Assembly: GCF_002904165.1 (NCBI RefSeq) | Contig: NZ_CVTD020000017.1 | Location: forward strand, 1 to 64,000 | Source: Herbinix hemicellulosilytica | GTDB lineage: Bacteria > Bacillota > Clostridia > Lachnospirales > Lachnospiraceae | Length of the DNA: 64,000 bases | Direction: 5' to 3' | Shown: piece by piece, positions 44,850-54,511 of the stretch | How the letters are laid out: each line of letters opens with the position of its first letter | Position numbering within the stretch: position 1 is the stretch's first letter | Notes under the pieces: model-generated | What the model was told of the DNA's origin: nothing | What the model saw: only the letters and a program-made list of their open reading frames with translations | Database searches by the model: none | Made by a program: the position numbers and the translations under genes

Positions 44850-44965
44850 ATGATGAAAAATTTTGGATGTTGCCTGACATAAATTATGGCAACAATTCCG
44901 TACAAAACTGATTATACCTAAAATTCTCAAAAAATGAAAGGTTTAAAAATTAAAATTTCATTAAT

Positions 44966-45021
44966 AAAACAGCCCAATTACTTTTTTCACTTAAATTTAG
45001 AAATCATAACTGAGCTGTTTT
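44966..45021 (-). terminator. Terminator after ilvC
   Basis: 15-bp stem with G-U pairs: AAAACAGCTCAGTTA / TAATTGGGCTGTTTT on the minus strand, followed by ATTAATG. It is about 70 bp past the stop. Confidence 0.7.
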
Positions 45022-45089
45022 ACTTTATTATCCTATAAAAATTAATTGTTTATAATTTAAACTAATTTTATGTAAACCTGCCGATTATT

Positions 45090-46124
<1,035 letters not shown>

Positions 46125-46218
46125 TTATATTATGAAATAAATTTTATCGAAATACTTAAATATCAAAACTATAATTAGGCATTAATTATAATAACTTATT
46201 AATCATAATTTCCACTCA

Positions 46219-46722
46219 TTAGTCATCAAAATCCGCTATATCCCCTGAGCCCCTCGGAAGTCCCGTAATACCGGTACGTACCAGTTCCAAAATTGTAAAT
46301 GGCTCCAGCAATTTGATAAAAGCATCTATCTTATTCTGATTTCCGGTTAATTCAATCATAAGTGATTCCAAAGCCACATCGACGATTTTGGCCCTGAATA
46401 TATCCGCTATGGATATGACAGACTGCCGTTCTTCTTCTATGGCTTTAACCTTTACCAAAATTAATTCTCTTGTAACCGATTCACCGCTTGTAAGCTCTTT
46501 AATTTCGATAACATCTTCAAGTTTTTGAAGCTGTTTTCTGATTTGATCAAGTATCTGGTCATCCCCGTGAACCATTATGGTCATTCTTGAAATAGCAGGA
46601 TCATGGGTTTCACCCACACTTAAGCTGTCAATATTATAGCCTCTTCTGCTGAACAGTCCGGCAACACGGCTTAATACTCCGGCGGTATTCTCCACCAGAA
46701 TTGATAATATCATCCGCTTCAT
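46219..46722 (-). CDS. ilvN: Acetolactate synthase small (regulatory) subunit
   Basis: A 167-residue protein. The ACT domain at the N-terminus (ILVENTAGVLSRVAGLFSRRGYNIDSLSVG) binds valine in homologues and gives feedback; the C-terminal part stabilises the large subunit. The start is ATG at 46722, with AAGGAG 8 nt upstream, although an open frame extends further. The large subunit gene ilvB is not adjacent. It is preceded by a strong promoter and a GC-rich hairpin in its leader. Confidence 0.94.
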   Translation of the reverse strand: MKRMILSILVENTAGVLSRVAGLFSRRGYNIDSLSVGETHDPAISRMTIMVHGDDQILDQIRKQLQKLEDVIEIKELTSGESVTRELILVKVKAIEEERQSVISIADIFRAKIVDVALESLMIELTGNQNKIDAFIKLLEPFTILELVRTGITGLPRGSGDIADFDD

Positions 46723-46800
46723 AGTATTCTCCTTCCCTATGTACAAAATATCCTGTACCTGTATACATTGTACCATTTACATCCCGCAACTTTATAATAA

Positions 46801-46836
46801 TAGCCCCGACACCACAGTACAACTGTATAGGGGCTA
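46801..46836 (-). promoter_or_regulatory. Hairpin in the ilvN leader
   Basis: TAGCCCC / GGGGCTA with a 22-nt loop in the approximately 140-nt leader. On the minus strand it is followed by TTATTATAAAG, not a strong U tract. An attenuator role is only inferred. Confidence 0.5.
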
Positions 46837-46871
46837 GTGCTGTTAGTATCAATATCATTTGAATTGAATGT

Positions 46872-46900
46872 ATTGTAACAGGAACACATTTGTTTGTCAA
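46872..46900 (-). promoter_or_regulatory. Sigma-A promoter of ilvN-ilvC
   Basis: Minus strand -35 TTGACA (46895-46900), 17-bp spacer, -10 TACAAT (46872-46877). Confidence 0.88.
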
Positions 46901-46949
46901 GCATAAACAGTAAAGTTTTTATGCAAATTTTGTGTATAATAATACAAAG

Positions 46950-47879
46950 CTAGACTATAATAAACAGACCTATATTACGGACAATACCCGATTTTAAATA
47001 ACCGTATTTTATTATAATAAGCCTTCTTCTTAAAAAGCCTTCTTTACTTAAGTTTGAAAACCTTAAAATAAGCTCCAGTTTTTTGTCGTCCAGATAATCC
47101 CTGTATAATTCTGCAAACTCCTTTGCCTGTATCTGTAAAGCCTCAAGTGCTTTTTTCTGCTTCTTTATATTACCTATTCGGTCTAGTACATACATAAGAA
47201 ATCCCCTGTTTCCGACCACGTTTGCTTCATGCTGGCGATAATACAGGGTGGGCTCCGATATAAAGCTGATCTTTCCAAAAGAAGCAGCCATAAGCCCCAG
47301 CCATCCGTCATGGAATCTGGCATTTTTAGGGAGAGGTTTGCTTTGCAGTATCTTTCTTAATGCTCCGTTTATCATTACGGTACAGCCTATTAATTTATTC
47401 TCCATAAGCAGATGAGCAAGATCAGTAAGTCTGGGATTTAATCTTCCCGATCTGAAAAATGATTCATGAATAATGTTTAATTTACTGTCGGTAACGTAAG
47501 CATCCGTAAAAACAGCAACAGGCGTATCTTTTCCGAACTGAATCTCCATCTGCTTCATTCTTTTCAGGGTCTTTTCTATTTTGTCCTTCTTCCATACATC
47601 GTCCTGATCGCATAGCATGATATAATCTGATGTTGTATTATTTATTGCATTAAGAAAATTTTGTGTAACCCCTAAATTTGTTACGTTTTGGCTGATTTTT
47701 ATTATATCCGGATACTGCTTTTTGAATCGGTTTAAAATTTCCATCGTAGAATCCTTTGAACCGTCATCCACGATATATAGCGTAATATTCTTATAAGAAG
47801 AGGTAAGAATTGATACTATCTGTTCCTCAATATATTTTTCACCGTTATAGGTTGCCATAATCACAGTAACCCTGTCCAT
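46950..47879 (-). CDS. Family 2 glycosyltransferase
   Basis: A 309-residue GT-A transferase. The fold starts with VTVIMATYNGEKYIEEQIVSIL, then LYIVDDGSKDSTMEI, and the metal-binding motif appears in IMLCDQDDVWKKDK, all typical of rhamnosyl/galactosyl transferases for cell-surface polysaccharide. Acceptor and donor are unknown. AGGAGAAG precedes the ATG. Its stop is followed by the ilvN promoter; the second transferase lies 12 bp upstream, forming a two-gene operon. Confidence 0.9.
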   Translation of the reverse strand: MDRVTVIMATYNGEKYIEEQIVSILTSSYKNITLYIVDDGSKDSTMEILNRFKKQYPDIIKISQNVTNLGVTQNFLNAINNTTSDYIMLCDQDDVWKKDKIEKTLKRMKQMEIQFGKDTPVAVFTDAYVTDSKLNIIHESFFRSGRLNPRLTDLAHLLMENKLIGCTVMINGALRKILQSKPLPKNARFHDGWLGLMAASFGKISFISEPTLYYRQHEANVVGNRGFLMYVLDRIGNIKKQKKALEALQIQAKEFAELYRDYLDDKKLELILRFSNLSKEGFLRRRLIIIKYGYLKSGIVRNIGLFIIV

Positions 47880-47891
47880 GCCGCACTTCTC

Positions 47892-48851
47892 CTATACCAG
47901 ATCATTTTTTTTCCAATAGTTCTTGTTCATGCTGCAACGTATTACAAAATTCATTGGCAATTTATGATACATCAGCCCTAAGCGATATCCTAAATATTTA
48001 AACCCGGAAGTCATAATTAGGTCAGGTATTAATAGATATCTTTTTTTATCAATTAAGTACTTTACAGAATTTTTCACCAAACGGATACCTTCCGATTCGG
48101 AACCTGCCTTAAGAAAAATATCCGCATACTGCCTGTGGGATACTCCAAGGTCAAAATTTCTTGAAAACTGCTGCAAATATGAATATACATGAGAATGTAT
48201 TACTTTTGCCTCTGCCTGGTACGCAATCTTATATCCACCATGTATCATAGTGTATGCCATAATCATATCCTCGTTAAAAATGGTTCTTTCCACAAAACCT
48301 CCGAGTTTCTCGTAGGCATCCCGCCTGTAAGTGGCACATACGTTGGAGCAAAAGTACGTTTTAATACCAAACTTTCCCAAATCAGCGTAAGACTTTACCA
48401 TACTTTTGGGAGGATAGTTAAATTTTCTGGTATACCGCTCTATTAAATCTGCCTTCTCATCCGGCAGCTGTCTGGCATAGGTGGCTGAAACCAAATTATC
48501 TTCATAAGGCTCAAGAAGTCTTTCAATAAGATATTCGTCAGCAGGTACGGCATCCTGAGTCATATACATAAGAATATCGGCATCCGATAAAGATGCACCA
48601 AACCTTCTGGTTCCACCATGGTCGAAATCTTCTTTTGCTATATAATAAATTTTGACATCGACACTTAATTCCGGAATTTTTAATTCTTCTTTATCTGCTA
48701 AATTATCCTCAGTTTTAAGTATAAGTATGTTTTTGGGTCTTATCGTCTGTTTGTCAATCATATTAAGCAGCTTATTAAATTTATCATCCGGTCTGTAAAC
48801 AGGAATAATCAAATCAACCTTTAGTTCTTTTATATTATTTCCGCTTATCAT
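47892..48851 (-). CDS. Family 2 glycosyltransferase, rhamnosyltransferase-like
   Basis: A 319-residue protein. N-terminal VDLIIPVYRPDDKFNKLLNMID, then the DXD-like region ILMYMTQDAVPADEYLIERLL, and FGIKTYFCSNVCATYRRDAYEKLGGF with an acidic NEDMIMAYTM motif. This resembles bacterial rhamnosyltransferases of the GT2 family. It probably acts with the downstream transferase on one surface glycan, though no flippase or polymerase gene is in the window. GAGG precedes the ATG. Confidence 0.88.
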   Translation of the reverse strand: MISGNNIKELKVDLIIPVYRPDDKFNKLLNMIDKQTIRPKNILILKTEDNLADKEELKIPELSVDVKIYYIAKEDFDHGGTRRFGASLSDADILMYMTQDAVPADEYLIERLLEPYEDNLVSATYARQLPDEKADLIERYTRKFNYPPKSMVKSYADLGKFGIKTYFCSNVCATYRRDAYEKLGGFVERTIFNEDMIMAYTMIHGGYKIAYQAEAKVIHSHVYSYLQQFSRNFDLGVSHRQYADIFLKAGSESEGIRLVKNSVKYLIDKKRYLLIPDLIMTSGFKYLGYRLGLMYHKLPMNFVIRCSMNKNYWKKNDLV

Positions 48852-48889
48852 ATAATTACCTCGTTTTGTACTTAAACTTTTTAATTTTG

Positions 48890-51433
48890 TCAGTTTTTTG
48901 ATTCCAATAAGGATTTTATAAGTTCCGGTGCTGTTCCCGCATCGGGCGCATAGCCATCCGCTCCTATTTCCCTGGCATACTGCTCTGTTATAACTGCCCC
49001 GCCGACAATTATTTTAGCTTTTAAACCTTCTTCTTTTGCCTTCTTAATTACATTTTCCATCTCAACCATAGTTGTAGTCATCAATGCCGACAAGGCTATT
49101 ATATCCGCAGATTCCTTTTTTGCTTCCTTAATAATACTTTCTGTCGGAACATCCTTCCCTAGATCAATCACACGATATCCGTAATTTTTTAGCATTAATG
49201 CAACCAGATTTTTTCCTATATCATGTATATCCCCGGATACGGTGGCAATTATAACAGTTCCCTTATTTTTTGCGCTGCCGTTTTCTTTTGTCAGCATCGG
49301 CTCCAGATAATCGATAGCCAGTTTCATTGCTTCCGCTCCGGCAATCAGTTGGGGCAGGAAATATTTCTGGCTGTCAAATAATCTTCCCACTTCGTTAATC
49401 GCTGGTATAAGTATATTATCGATTATATCACCGGGTAAGGTTTTCTTGTCCAGTTCTTTATTGACCAAATTAATTATATCCTTTTTGTTTCCTTTCAATA
49501 CGGCTTTATAGATTTCATACTTTCCCTCATCCATTAGTGAGCTATAATCCTGACCTTCATTTTTTTCGGCCGGTTTTTTATCATCGGTTTTTAATTCAGA
49601 TATTACATTGTCTTTTTTTATACCGCTTTTGTCGGATGCTTTAGATTCGGATACTGCTTGCTGTATATTTAACTCCCTTACGTTTTCGATATATCTTTGT
49701 GCTGCCCCTTCCTTACCAAGCAGCAAATCTGCCGCCAGAACCGTATTCATAAGAAGCTCCTGCGACGGATTGGCTATTGCCATGGTAAGGCCGGCCTGTA
49801 TGGCAAAAGCCAGGAAGGTGCTGTTTATATTTCCTCTTGCGGGAAGTCCGAAAGATATATTGGAAAGTCCTATTATTGTTCCTATACCAAGCTCATTTTT
49901 GCAATACCTGATGGTTTCAAGGGCATCAAGGGCTGCCCTGGGATTTGCCCCGACGGTATTTACCAGTCCGTCAACTATGATATCTTCCCGGGTTAACCCC
50001 AATTCGTACGCCCTATCCAGTATTTCGTGGATTATCCGCTTCTTTTCTTCTTTATCCTTTGGCAGGCCCGCATCGGACAAGGGAAGCAGAATAAACATGG
50101 CCCCGTATTTTTTTGCAAGGGGAAGTATTTTATCTATCTTTTCTTTTTCCAAAGAAACGGAATTAATCATTGCCCGACCAGGATAAATTCTCAATGCCGC
50201 TTCCATTGCCTCGGGATTGCTGGTATCTATCAGTAAAGGAACATCTACAGCCTTAGTTACCTCTTCGACAGCTTTGGCCATGATTTCCTTTTCGTCAATT
50301 CCACCCATTCCCACGTTTATATCAAGAAAATCCGCTCCCCGGCTTATCTGCTCGACGGCCATACCGACAACTATAGATAAATCCCCTTTCAATAAACTTG
50401 CCTGGAGGTCTTTTTTACCGGTCGGATTTATCCTTTCTCCTACCACCATAAATCTTCCATTCAAATCTATAGGTACGGTATTTTTTTCGGTTGCCAGCGC
50501 CCTGTAATGGCCTATTTTAATCTCCGGAACTTTTTTATCTTTAACAGCCTTTACCGTCTGCCCTATATGCTCAGGAGTAGTTCCGCAGCAGCCGCCTATT
50601 ATTCCGGCACCACAGTCTACAAGTATTGCCATTTCTTTTGCAAATTCATCCTTATTCATTGGAAAAACGGTTTTACCGTCCTTAAGATACGGAATACCTG
50701 CATTGGGCTTAGCCATAACCGGAACATAAGCTATTTCTTTCATCTGCCTTATCATGTCATGCAGCTTGTCCGGCCCTACCGAACAATTGACACCGACCGC
50801 ATCCGCTCCCATAGCCTGCAATACAGTAACTGCTGTTACAGGATCGGTCCCGTATAAGGTACGGTTATTCTCCTGATAAGTTAAGGAAACCATAACCGGC
50901 AAATCGCATAATTCATGAACAGCCAAAAGAGCTGCCCGGCATTCCTGAAGGCTCATCATTGTTTCTATAACAAAAAGGTCAACTCCTGCAGTCAAAAGGA
51001 CGCTTATCTGTTCCTTATATACATTAATAAGTTCCTCAAATGGCATATTTCCGTGGGGAGCCACCATGCGGCCTGTCATTGTAATATCACCGGCAATGTA
51101 TATCTTTCTTTGATTACCTGTCTTTTGTCTGAATACTTCAATAGCCTTTTTGCTAAGACCAACCAGCTCCCTGTTATAATATTCCATATATTCTTCTTTG
51201 CCGTATTCCGAAAGTTTAATTCTGTTGGATGTAAAGGTAGGTGCAAAAAGGATATCAGTCCCTGCTTCCAGATATTTAAACTGCAAATCAATAACTTTTT
51301 CTTTATTATCGACCATCCATTGTTCCGGGCAAAGTCCGGGTTGCAGCCCTTCTTTTTGCAGGTTACTTCCTGTAGCTCCGTCCAAAATAATTATTTTCGA
51401 TTCCGCCAGTTTTCTGAATTCCTTCTTTGTCAT
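48890..51433 (-). CDS. metH: Cobalamin-dependent methionine synthase lacking the reactivation domain
   Basis: An 847-residue enzyme moving a methyl group from methyltetrahydrofolate via cobalamin to homocysteine. Domains in order: homocysteine domain (about 1-310, zinc-binding GVNCSVGP and GGCCGTTPEHI), pterin domain (about 330-590, FMVVGERINPTG, DINVGMGG), cap and B12 domain (about 650-845, DIHDIGKNLVALMLKNYGY with the cobalt-binding His). The C-terminal AdoMet-binding activation domain of E. coli MetH is absent, as usual for many anaerobes. A short charged linker at about 605-640 is non-conserved. No SAM riboswitch seen in the 205-bp upstream gap. GGAGG precedes the ATG. Confidence 0.95.
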   Translation of the reverse strand: MTKKEFRKLAESKIIILDGATGSNLQKEGLQPGLCPEQWMVDNKEKVIDLQFKYLEAGTDILFAPTFTSNRIKLSEYGKEEYMEYYNRELVGLSKKAIEVFRQKTGNQRKIYIAGDITMTGRMVAPHGNMPFEELINVYKEQISVLLTAGVDLFVIETMMSLQECRAALLAVHELCDLPVMVSLTYQENNRTLYGTDPVTAVTVLQAMGADAVGVNCSVGPDKLHDMIRQMKEIAYVPVMAKPNAGIPYLKDGKTVFPMNKDEFAKEMAILVDCGAGIIGGCCGTTPEHIGQTVKAVKDKKVPEIKIGHYRALATEKNTVPIDLNGRFMVVGERINPTGKKDLQASLLKGDLSIVVGMAVEQISRGADFLDINVGMGGIDEKEIMAKAVEEVTKAVDVPLLIDTSNPEAMEAALRIYPGRAMINSVSLEKEKIDKILPLAKKYGAMFILLPLSDAGLPKDKEEKKRIIHEILDRAYELGLTREDIIVDGLVNTVGANPRAALDALETIRYCKNELGIGTIIGLSNISFGLPARGNINSTFLAFAIQAGLTMAIANPSQELLMNTVLAADLLLGKEGAAQRYIENVRELNIQQAVSESKASDKSGIKKDNVISELKTDDKKPAEKNEGQDYSSLMDEGKYEIYKAVLKGNKKDIINLVNKELDKKTLPGDIIDNILIPAINEVGRLFDSQKYFLPQLIAGAEAMKLAIDYLEPMLTKENGSAKNKGTVIIATVSGDIHDIGKNLVALMLKNYGYRVIDLGKDVPTESIIKEAKKESADIIALSALMTTTMVEMENVIKKAKEEGLKAKIIVGGAVITEQYAREIGADGYAPDAGTAPELIKSLLESKN

Positions 51434-51638
51434 CTATTAACCTCCAGCTTAAATTTTAATACCACATAAAGTTTATATAGATAAAATTTATTCTTTTCGG
51501 TAATGTTAATGTCAATTATATATTATAAAAATTTCTATAACAAGCAATAAATGGATATAATTATATTTTTCGATCAGGAATAAGTATTAAAAAATCCGCC
51601 AATACTGTTTTTATAACAACAAAGAAAGAGGCAGTATT

Positions 51639-51872
51639 ATGATGAATTTCAATGGTTATATTGATACGGGAAATCAATTTAACGCAGGATTTTCAAATTC
51701 CAGTTTAACAGGTTTTTATTACATGAGTAATCCCCAGATACAAAAATGTCTTGACGGTTTGGACGAAGAAACCAGAAAGGAAGTAATGAAGCATATAGAT
51801 GAGTTTCAAACCGTAGAGCAATTGGAAATGTTCATAAACCAAAAAATCGGCAAAGGAAAAAATTTTTATTAA
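51639..51872 (+). CDS. Small protein, unknown function (paralogue of the next gene)
   Basis: A 77-residue protein. Residues about 1-30 are Asn/Gly/Ser/Phe-rich; about 31-72 form a predicted helical domain (NPQIQKCLDGLDEETRKEV then FQTVEQLEMFINQKIG). That domain aligns without gaps with residues 5-45 of the 55-residue protein encoded 12 bp downstream, sharing P-x-I, L-x-x-E and T-[VI]-x-x-L positions. GAGG 7 nt upstream of the ATG. It is divergent from metH. Unrecognised family, possibly sporulation-related. Confidence 0.7.
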   Translation: MMNFNGYIDTGNQFNAGFSNSSLTGFYYMSNPQIQKCLDGLDEETRKEVMKHIDEFQTVEQLEMFINQKIGKGKNFY

Positions 51873-51884
51873 GAGGTGATTAGT

Positions 51885-52052
51885 ATGTCATATGTAGCTC
51901 CCGCAATAAAGGAAAAATTTGATACCCTATCTCCAGAATTGAAAAATGTAATTCTAGAGAGAAATGTAGAATTATATACAATCCATGATCTGATAAATGT
52001 ATTGGACGAAATAGTAAAGGAAGCCGAAGCTGAGGAAGAAGAAAATAACTAA
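51885..52052 (+). CDS. Small protein, 55 residues, paralogue of the preceding gene
   Basis: ATG at 51885, TAA at 52050-52052. The protein starts MSYVAPAIKEKFDTL, continues with LSPELKNVILERNVEL and YTIHDLINVLDEIV and ends in an acidic tail. A ribosome site AAGAGGTG lies 7 nt before the start and the gap to the preceding stop is 12 bp, so the pair is an operon. The core helix-turn-helix-like segment aligns ungapped with the 77-residue protein (about 8 identities in 39 plus many conservative changes), implying tandem duplication. A strong hairpin lies 75 bp downstream. Confidence 0.75.
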   Translation: MSYVAPAIKEKFDTLSPELKNVILERNVELYTIHDLINVLDEIVKEAEAEEEENN

Positions 52053-52126
52053 AAATATTTTATTATAAGATTTTCTTAGTATATTGAAAATAACAATATA
52101 GCCGTCTTATCCCTTCTGTAAAACAA

Positions 52127-52193
52127 CACCTGCCGTAATTTGAGCTTTATAGCCTGACATTAAACCCTGTGGCAGCACAAATCACGGCAGGTG
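52127..52193. terminator. Strong hairpin with CACCTGCCGT ends (bidirectional terminator/repeat)
   Basis: A 19-bp stem with two mismatches: CACCTGCCGTAATTTGAGC pairs with GCACAAATCACGGCAGGTG; loop about 29 nt. It sits between the convergent small-protein and GGDEF-EAL genes. Its outer arms match the hairpin at 11586-11648. Confidence 0.8.
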
Positions 52194-52278
52194 CTTATTA
52201 TATACAGTAATACTGTTTCTTGTTTTTAATATAAACCTACTGTAAAATTAGTTATAATTTTATCTTAACCATCTACTG

Positions 52279-54273
52279 TTAATTAGACTTTACTTTCAAA
52301 AGTCCATATATTTTATCAATCGTAAGAGGCTTGCTTAGGAGATATCCTTGTCCAAAACTGCAATTATGATTAATAAGGCATTGCATTTGTTCTTGAGTTT
52401 CAATTCCCTCTGCGACCACATCATATTTGAGGTCGGCAGCCAGTTTCAGTATATTTCTTATTAATAAGGTATCAACACCCTCTTCGGTAATTGCATTAAT
52501 GAAACTTCTGTCAAGTTTTATTATATCAATCGGAAATTTCTTAAGGTAATTCAGCGAAGAATAACCCGTACCAAAATCATCCAAAGCTATTCTTATTCCC
52601 CTTGCCTTAAGCTTTTTAAGGCGTTCTATAACACTGTCAACATTTAATATATCGGCTGTTTCAGTTATCTCAATAGCGATTTTACTATAATCCACAGCGA
52701 AAGCGGATAATATCTGTTCCCATTCATAGAAATTAACTTCACTGGTCAGGGTTTTCGATGATAAGTTAATAGCCAATTCTATATCCATAAAACCTTGTTT
52801 TTCTAAAAGCATCTTTTGTTCCAGAGCCTTTTTTAAAACAAGCCTGTCCAATCTGTAAATCTGACCGGTACTTTCAGCTATCGGTATAAACTCACTGGGA
52901 GAGATAAAACCTTCCTTGGGATGATTCCACCTAAGCAAGGCTTCCAAGCCGACTATTTCCCTGCTGCATAACTTATACTGAGGCTGATATACCAAATAAA
53001 ACTGGTCTTCATCTATGCCCTGTTGCAGATAATTTATCATTTCTGCAACTTCCGTTTGCCTTTTCATCAATTTATCGTCATAAATCAAAAATCTGTTTTT
53101 GCCCTCTTTTTTTGAAGTATACATGGCAATATCCGCATTTTTCAGCAGTTCCGAAGGGCTTTTGCCATGATCCGGATATATAACAATACCCATGCTCGTT
53201 GATATATAAAACTGTCTGTTTTGATATGTCCATATCCTGTTGACATAATTTAATAGCTTTTCAACATTTTCCCGAATAACAGGCAAGGAGCTGTCAGAAA
53301 AAAGAATTGCAAATTCGTCGCCACCCAATCTGGCTATTAATCCCTTGTCTTTAATTTGTTCAACCATATTTTCGGTAAGATATCTTAAAAAAACATCTCC
53401 GGCCTGATGACCTATTGAATCGTTTATATTTTTAAAATTGTCAATATCCATATATGCTATGGCAAAGCCCGCCAGTCCATCATCTATACGTTTTTTTACT
53501 TCCTGCTCAAACATTATTCTGTTAGGAAGTCCTGTCAGTGAATCATAGTATGCCATATATTTAATTTTCTCTTCATACTTTTTCCGTTCTTCAATATCCG
53601 TTCCGATGGACACATATATATTATTTTCGTTTACGGTTTGAGACAGTATTTTACTGCTCCACAATATATCAATTTTTCTGCCGTCCTTGGTAATTATCGG
53701 CCCTTCGTAATTTAATGCACTTTTATTGGTCTTAATTTTATTGTATATATAATCAACAAGATAAAGTCTGTCTTTGGGGATTAGGGCATTCCATCCCAAT
53801 CCGTTTACAAGTTCCTCTTCCGTATAACCGGTTATTTTTTCGCCAAAAGGATTAATATTTAAAATGTTTCCATGATCATCCCAGGTTATGATAATGGACG
53901 GTGCTTCCGTAAAAATATTTTCGTTAAGTTTCTTTTGAAAATCTAGTTCCGATTCAAGTGATATCAGTTCTTCGTGGGCAATTTTCAGTTCCTGATAGGC
54001 TTTTTCTCTTTTACCGTATTCCAAAAGCCACAGATTCATTCGTTTTTTTATAAGCCAAAAAACCATAAGAGTTGTTAAAATAATATAAATACAACCCTTA
54101 AATGTCTGATAATATTTATAATCTTTTATATCGGAAAACCATATCATAAGCAGCGAATCCGAAAGCAAAATCCATAAACTGCCAAACAATGCATATAATA
54201 TTGATATCTTATATGCTTCCTTTAATAAGCTTTTCTTATGTTCGTTTTGGCTGTTACTTTTAGTTAAACTCAT
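52279..54273 (-). CDS. Membrane PAS-GGDEF-EAL cyclic-di-GMP enzyme
   Basis: A 664-residue protein. Two transmembrane helices (about residues 20-40 and 55-80), a coiled coil (about 90-115), a PAS domain (about 115-235), GGDEF (about 245-400, motif RLGGDEFAIL intact) and EAL (about 415-664, motif GLEALLRW; also DDFGTGYSSLNYLKKFPIDIIKLDRSFI). Both catalytic motifs are intact, so it could make and degrade c-di-GMP, with PAS choosing. No inhibitory RxxD site is seen before GGDEF. I choose ATG at 54273, with AGGAG 11 nt upstream; an in-frame ATG at 54318 has no ribosome site. Confidence 0.93.
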   Translation of the reverse strand: MSLTKSNSQNEHKKSLLKEAYKISILYALFGSLWILLSDSLLMIWFSDIKDYKYYQTFKGCIYIILTTLMVFWLIKKRMNLWLLEYGKREKAYQELKIAHEELISLESELDFQKKLNENIFTEAPSIIITWDDHGNILNINPFGEKITGYTEEELVNGLGWNALIPKDRLYLVDYIYNKIKTNKSALNYEGPIITKDGRKIDILWSSKILSQTVNENNIYVSIGTDIEERKKYEEKIKYMAYYDSLTGLPNRIMFEQEVKKRIDDGLAGFAIAYMDIDNFKNINDSIGHQAGDVFLRYLTENMVEQIKDKGLIARLGGDEFAILFSDSSLPVIRENVEKLLNYVNRIWTYQNRQFYISTSMGIVIYPDHGKSPSELLKNADIAMYTSKKEGKNRFLIYDDKLMKRQTEVAEMINYLQQGIDEDQFYLVYQPQYKLCSREIVGLEALLRWNHPKEGFISPSEFIPIAESTGQIYRLDRLVLKKALEQKMLLEKQGFMDIELAINLSSKTLTSEVNFYEWEQILSAFAVDYSKIAIEITETADILNVDSVIERLKKLKARGIRIALDDFGTGYSSLNYLKKFPIDIIKLDRSFINAITEEGVDTLLIRNILKLAADLKYDVVAEGIETQEQMQCLINHNCSFGQGYLLSKPLTIDKIYGLLKVKSN

Positions 54274-54511
54274 TAGTATATGCGCTCCTATATTAAATAC
54301 ATGACTATATATTACCATTTATTGCTTTAATTATAAATAGTATGCTATAATTTGTCAATTATGTTATATATTTGACACATTTCGACTAATCAAATGGCTT
54401 TTCATGTATTATAAAAGGTCATTGTATTTTTTATCTGTTTATGTCTGCCAAAACAAGCTTATGATTTTATTTAGGTCTACCTTTTATTAATACTATTAGG
54501 TTTAAGGCCAA

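Noticed and set aside
49608-50186. 192-codon frame opposite metH
   Set aside because: Antisense shadow of the conserved pterin domain; no ribosome site.
51434-51638. Possible SAM (S-box) riboswitch before metH
   Set aside because: No S-box motifs or terminator found; only AT-rich sequence.
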